Assembly (NCBI GenBank): GCA_028820505.1
Contig: JAPPIT010000011.1
Span: 13,488 to 65,203, forward strand
Reading direction: 5' to 3'
Length of the DNA: 51,716 bases
Origin: Defluviicoccus sp.
GTDB taxonomy: Bacteria; Pseudomonadota; Alphaproteobacteria; MPNO01
Position numbers and translations under genes: made by a program. How positions within the stretch are numbered: position 1 is the first letter of the stretch; every line of letters begins with the position of its first letter. A model generated the notes under the pieces. The model worked only from the letters and a program-made list of their open reading frames with translations, was not told where the DNA came from and ran no database searches. Below are positions 51,667-51,716 of the stretch, one piece after another.

Positions 51667-51716
<50 letters not shown>

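Overview
The window reads as one stretch of a GC-rich alphaproteobacterial chromosome, probably a Rhodospirillales-like or related environmental lineage. The evidence is the high-GC codon use, a formate dehydrogenase beta subunit fused from NuoE- and NuoF-like parts (the Methylobacterium Fdh1 layout), a class II DAHP synthase, a TctABC transporter and several families of palindromic intergenic repeats. Both ends are damaged. Bases 1 to about 108 are G/C/T homopolymers and the last 49 bases are pure G, so the outermost reading frames are unreliable at the edges.

Bases 621-9416 are mostly housekeeping: a truncated thiamine-diphosphate enzyme on the minus strand, then glutathione reductase, class II DAHP synthase, NAD synthetase, cysteinyl-tRNA synthetase, citramalate synthase, a TrmJ-type tRNA methyltransferase and a small DUF3553 protein, the last five closely packed or overlapping. 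Bases 9489-21086 are redox and catabolic: a NAD-linked molybdenum/tungsten formate dehydrogenase, two paralogous Rieske oxygenases, an amidohydrolase, a secreted lectin-like protein and a two-subunit molybdenum hydroxylase. Bases 21087-21834 are a gene-poor convergent junction full of hairpins. Bases 21835-26500 (minus) are one apparent operon coupling a tripartite TctCBA transporter to KDG kinase and KDPG aldolase, which suggests sugar-acid uptake and catabolism.

Bases 26667-33641 hold an ornithine cyclodeaminase-like enzyme, two rRNA-modification genes, a class I glutamine amidotransferase and tadA. A small accessory insertion follows: a HigBA-type toxin-antitoxin pair and a small ORF, closed by a 226-base second copy of the tadA 3' end. 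A SulP anion transporter comes next.

Bases 33790-46735 are the most unusual part, a compact lipid or polyketide locus. It has a cobalamin-binding radical SAM protein, a 2356-residue highly reducing type I polyketide synthase (KS-AT-DH-vestigial MT-ER-KR-ACP), a downstream protein that fuses a thioester-reductase-like domain to a PAPS sulfotransferase, an SDR dehydrogenase and the wreck of a fatty-acyl-AMP ligase gene. The simplest reading is a reduced polyketide chain released by reduction and then sulfated. I know of no described pathway with exactly this set, but I could not search. Bases 46747-51625 form a second catabolic or transport operon: alpha/beta hydrolase, an amidohydrolase with an extra N-terminal domain, an ABC ATPase and its periplasmic binding protein, with the permease missing at the edge.
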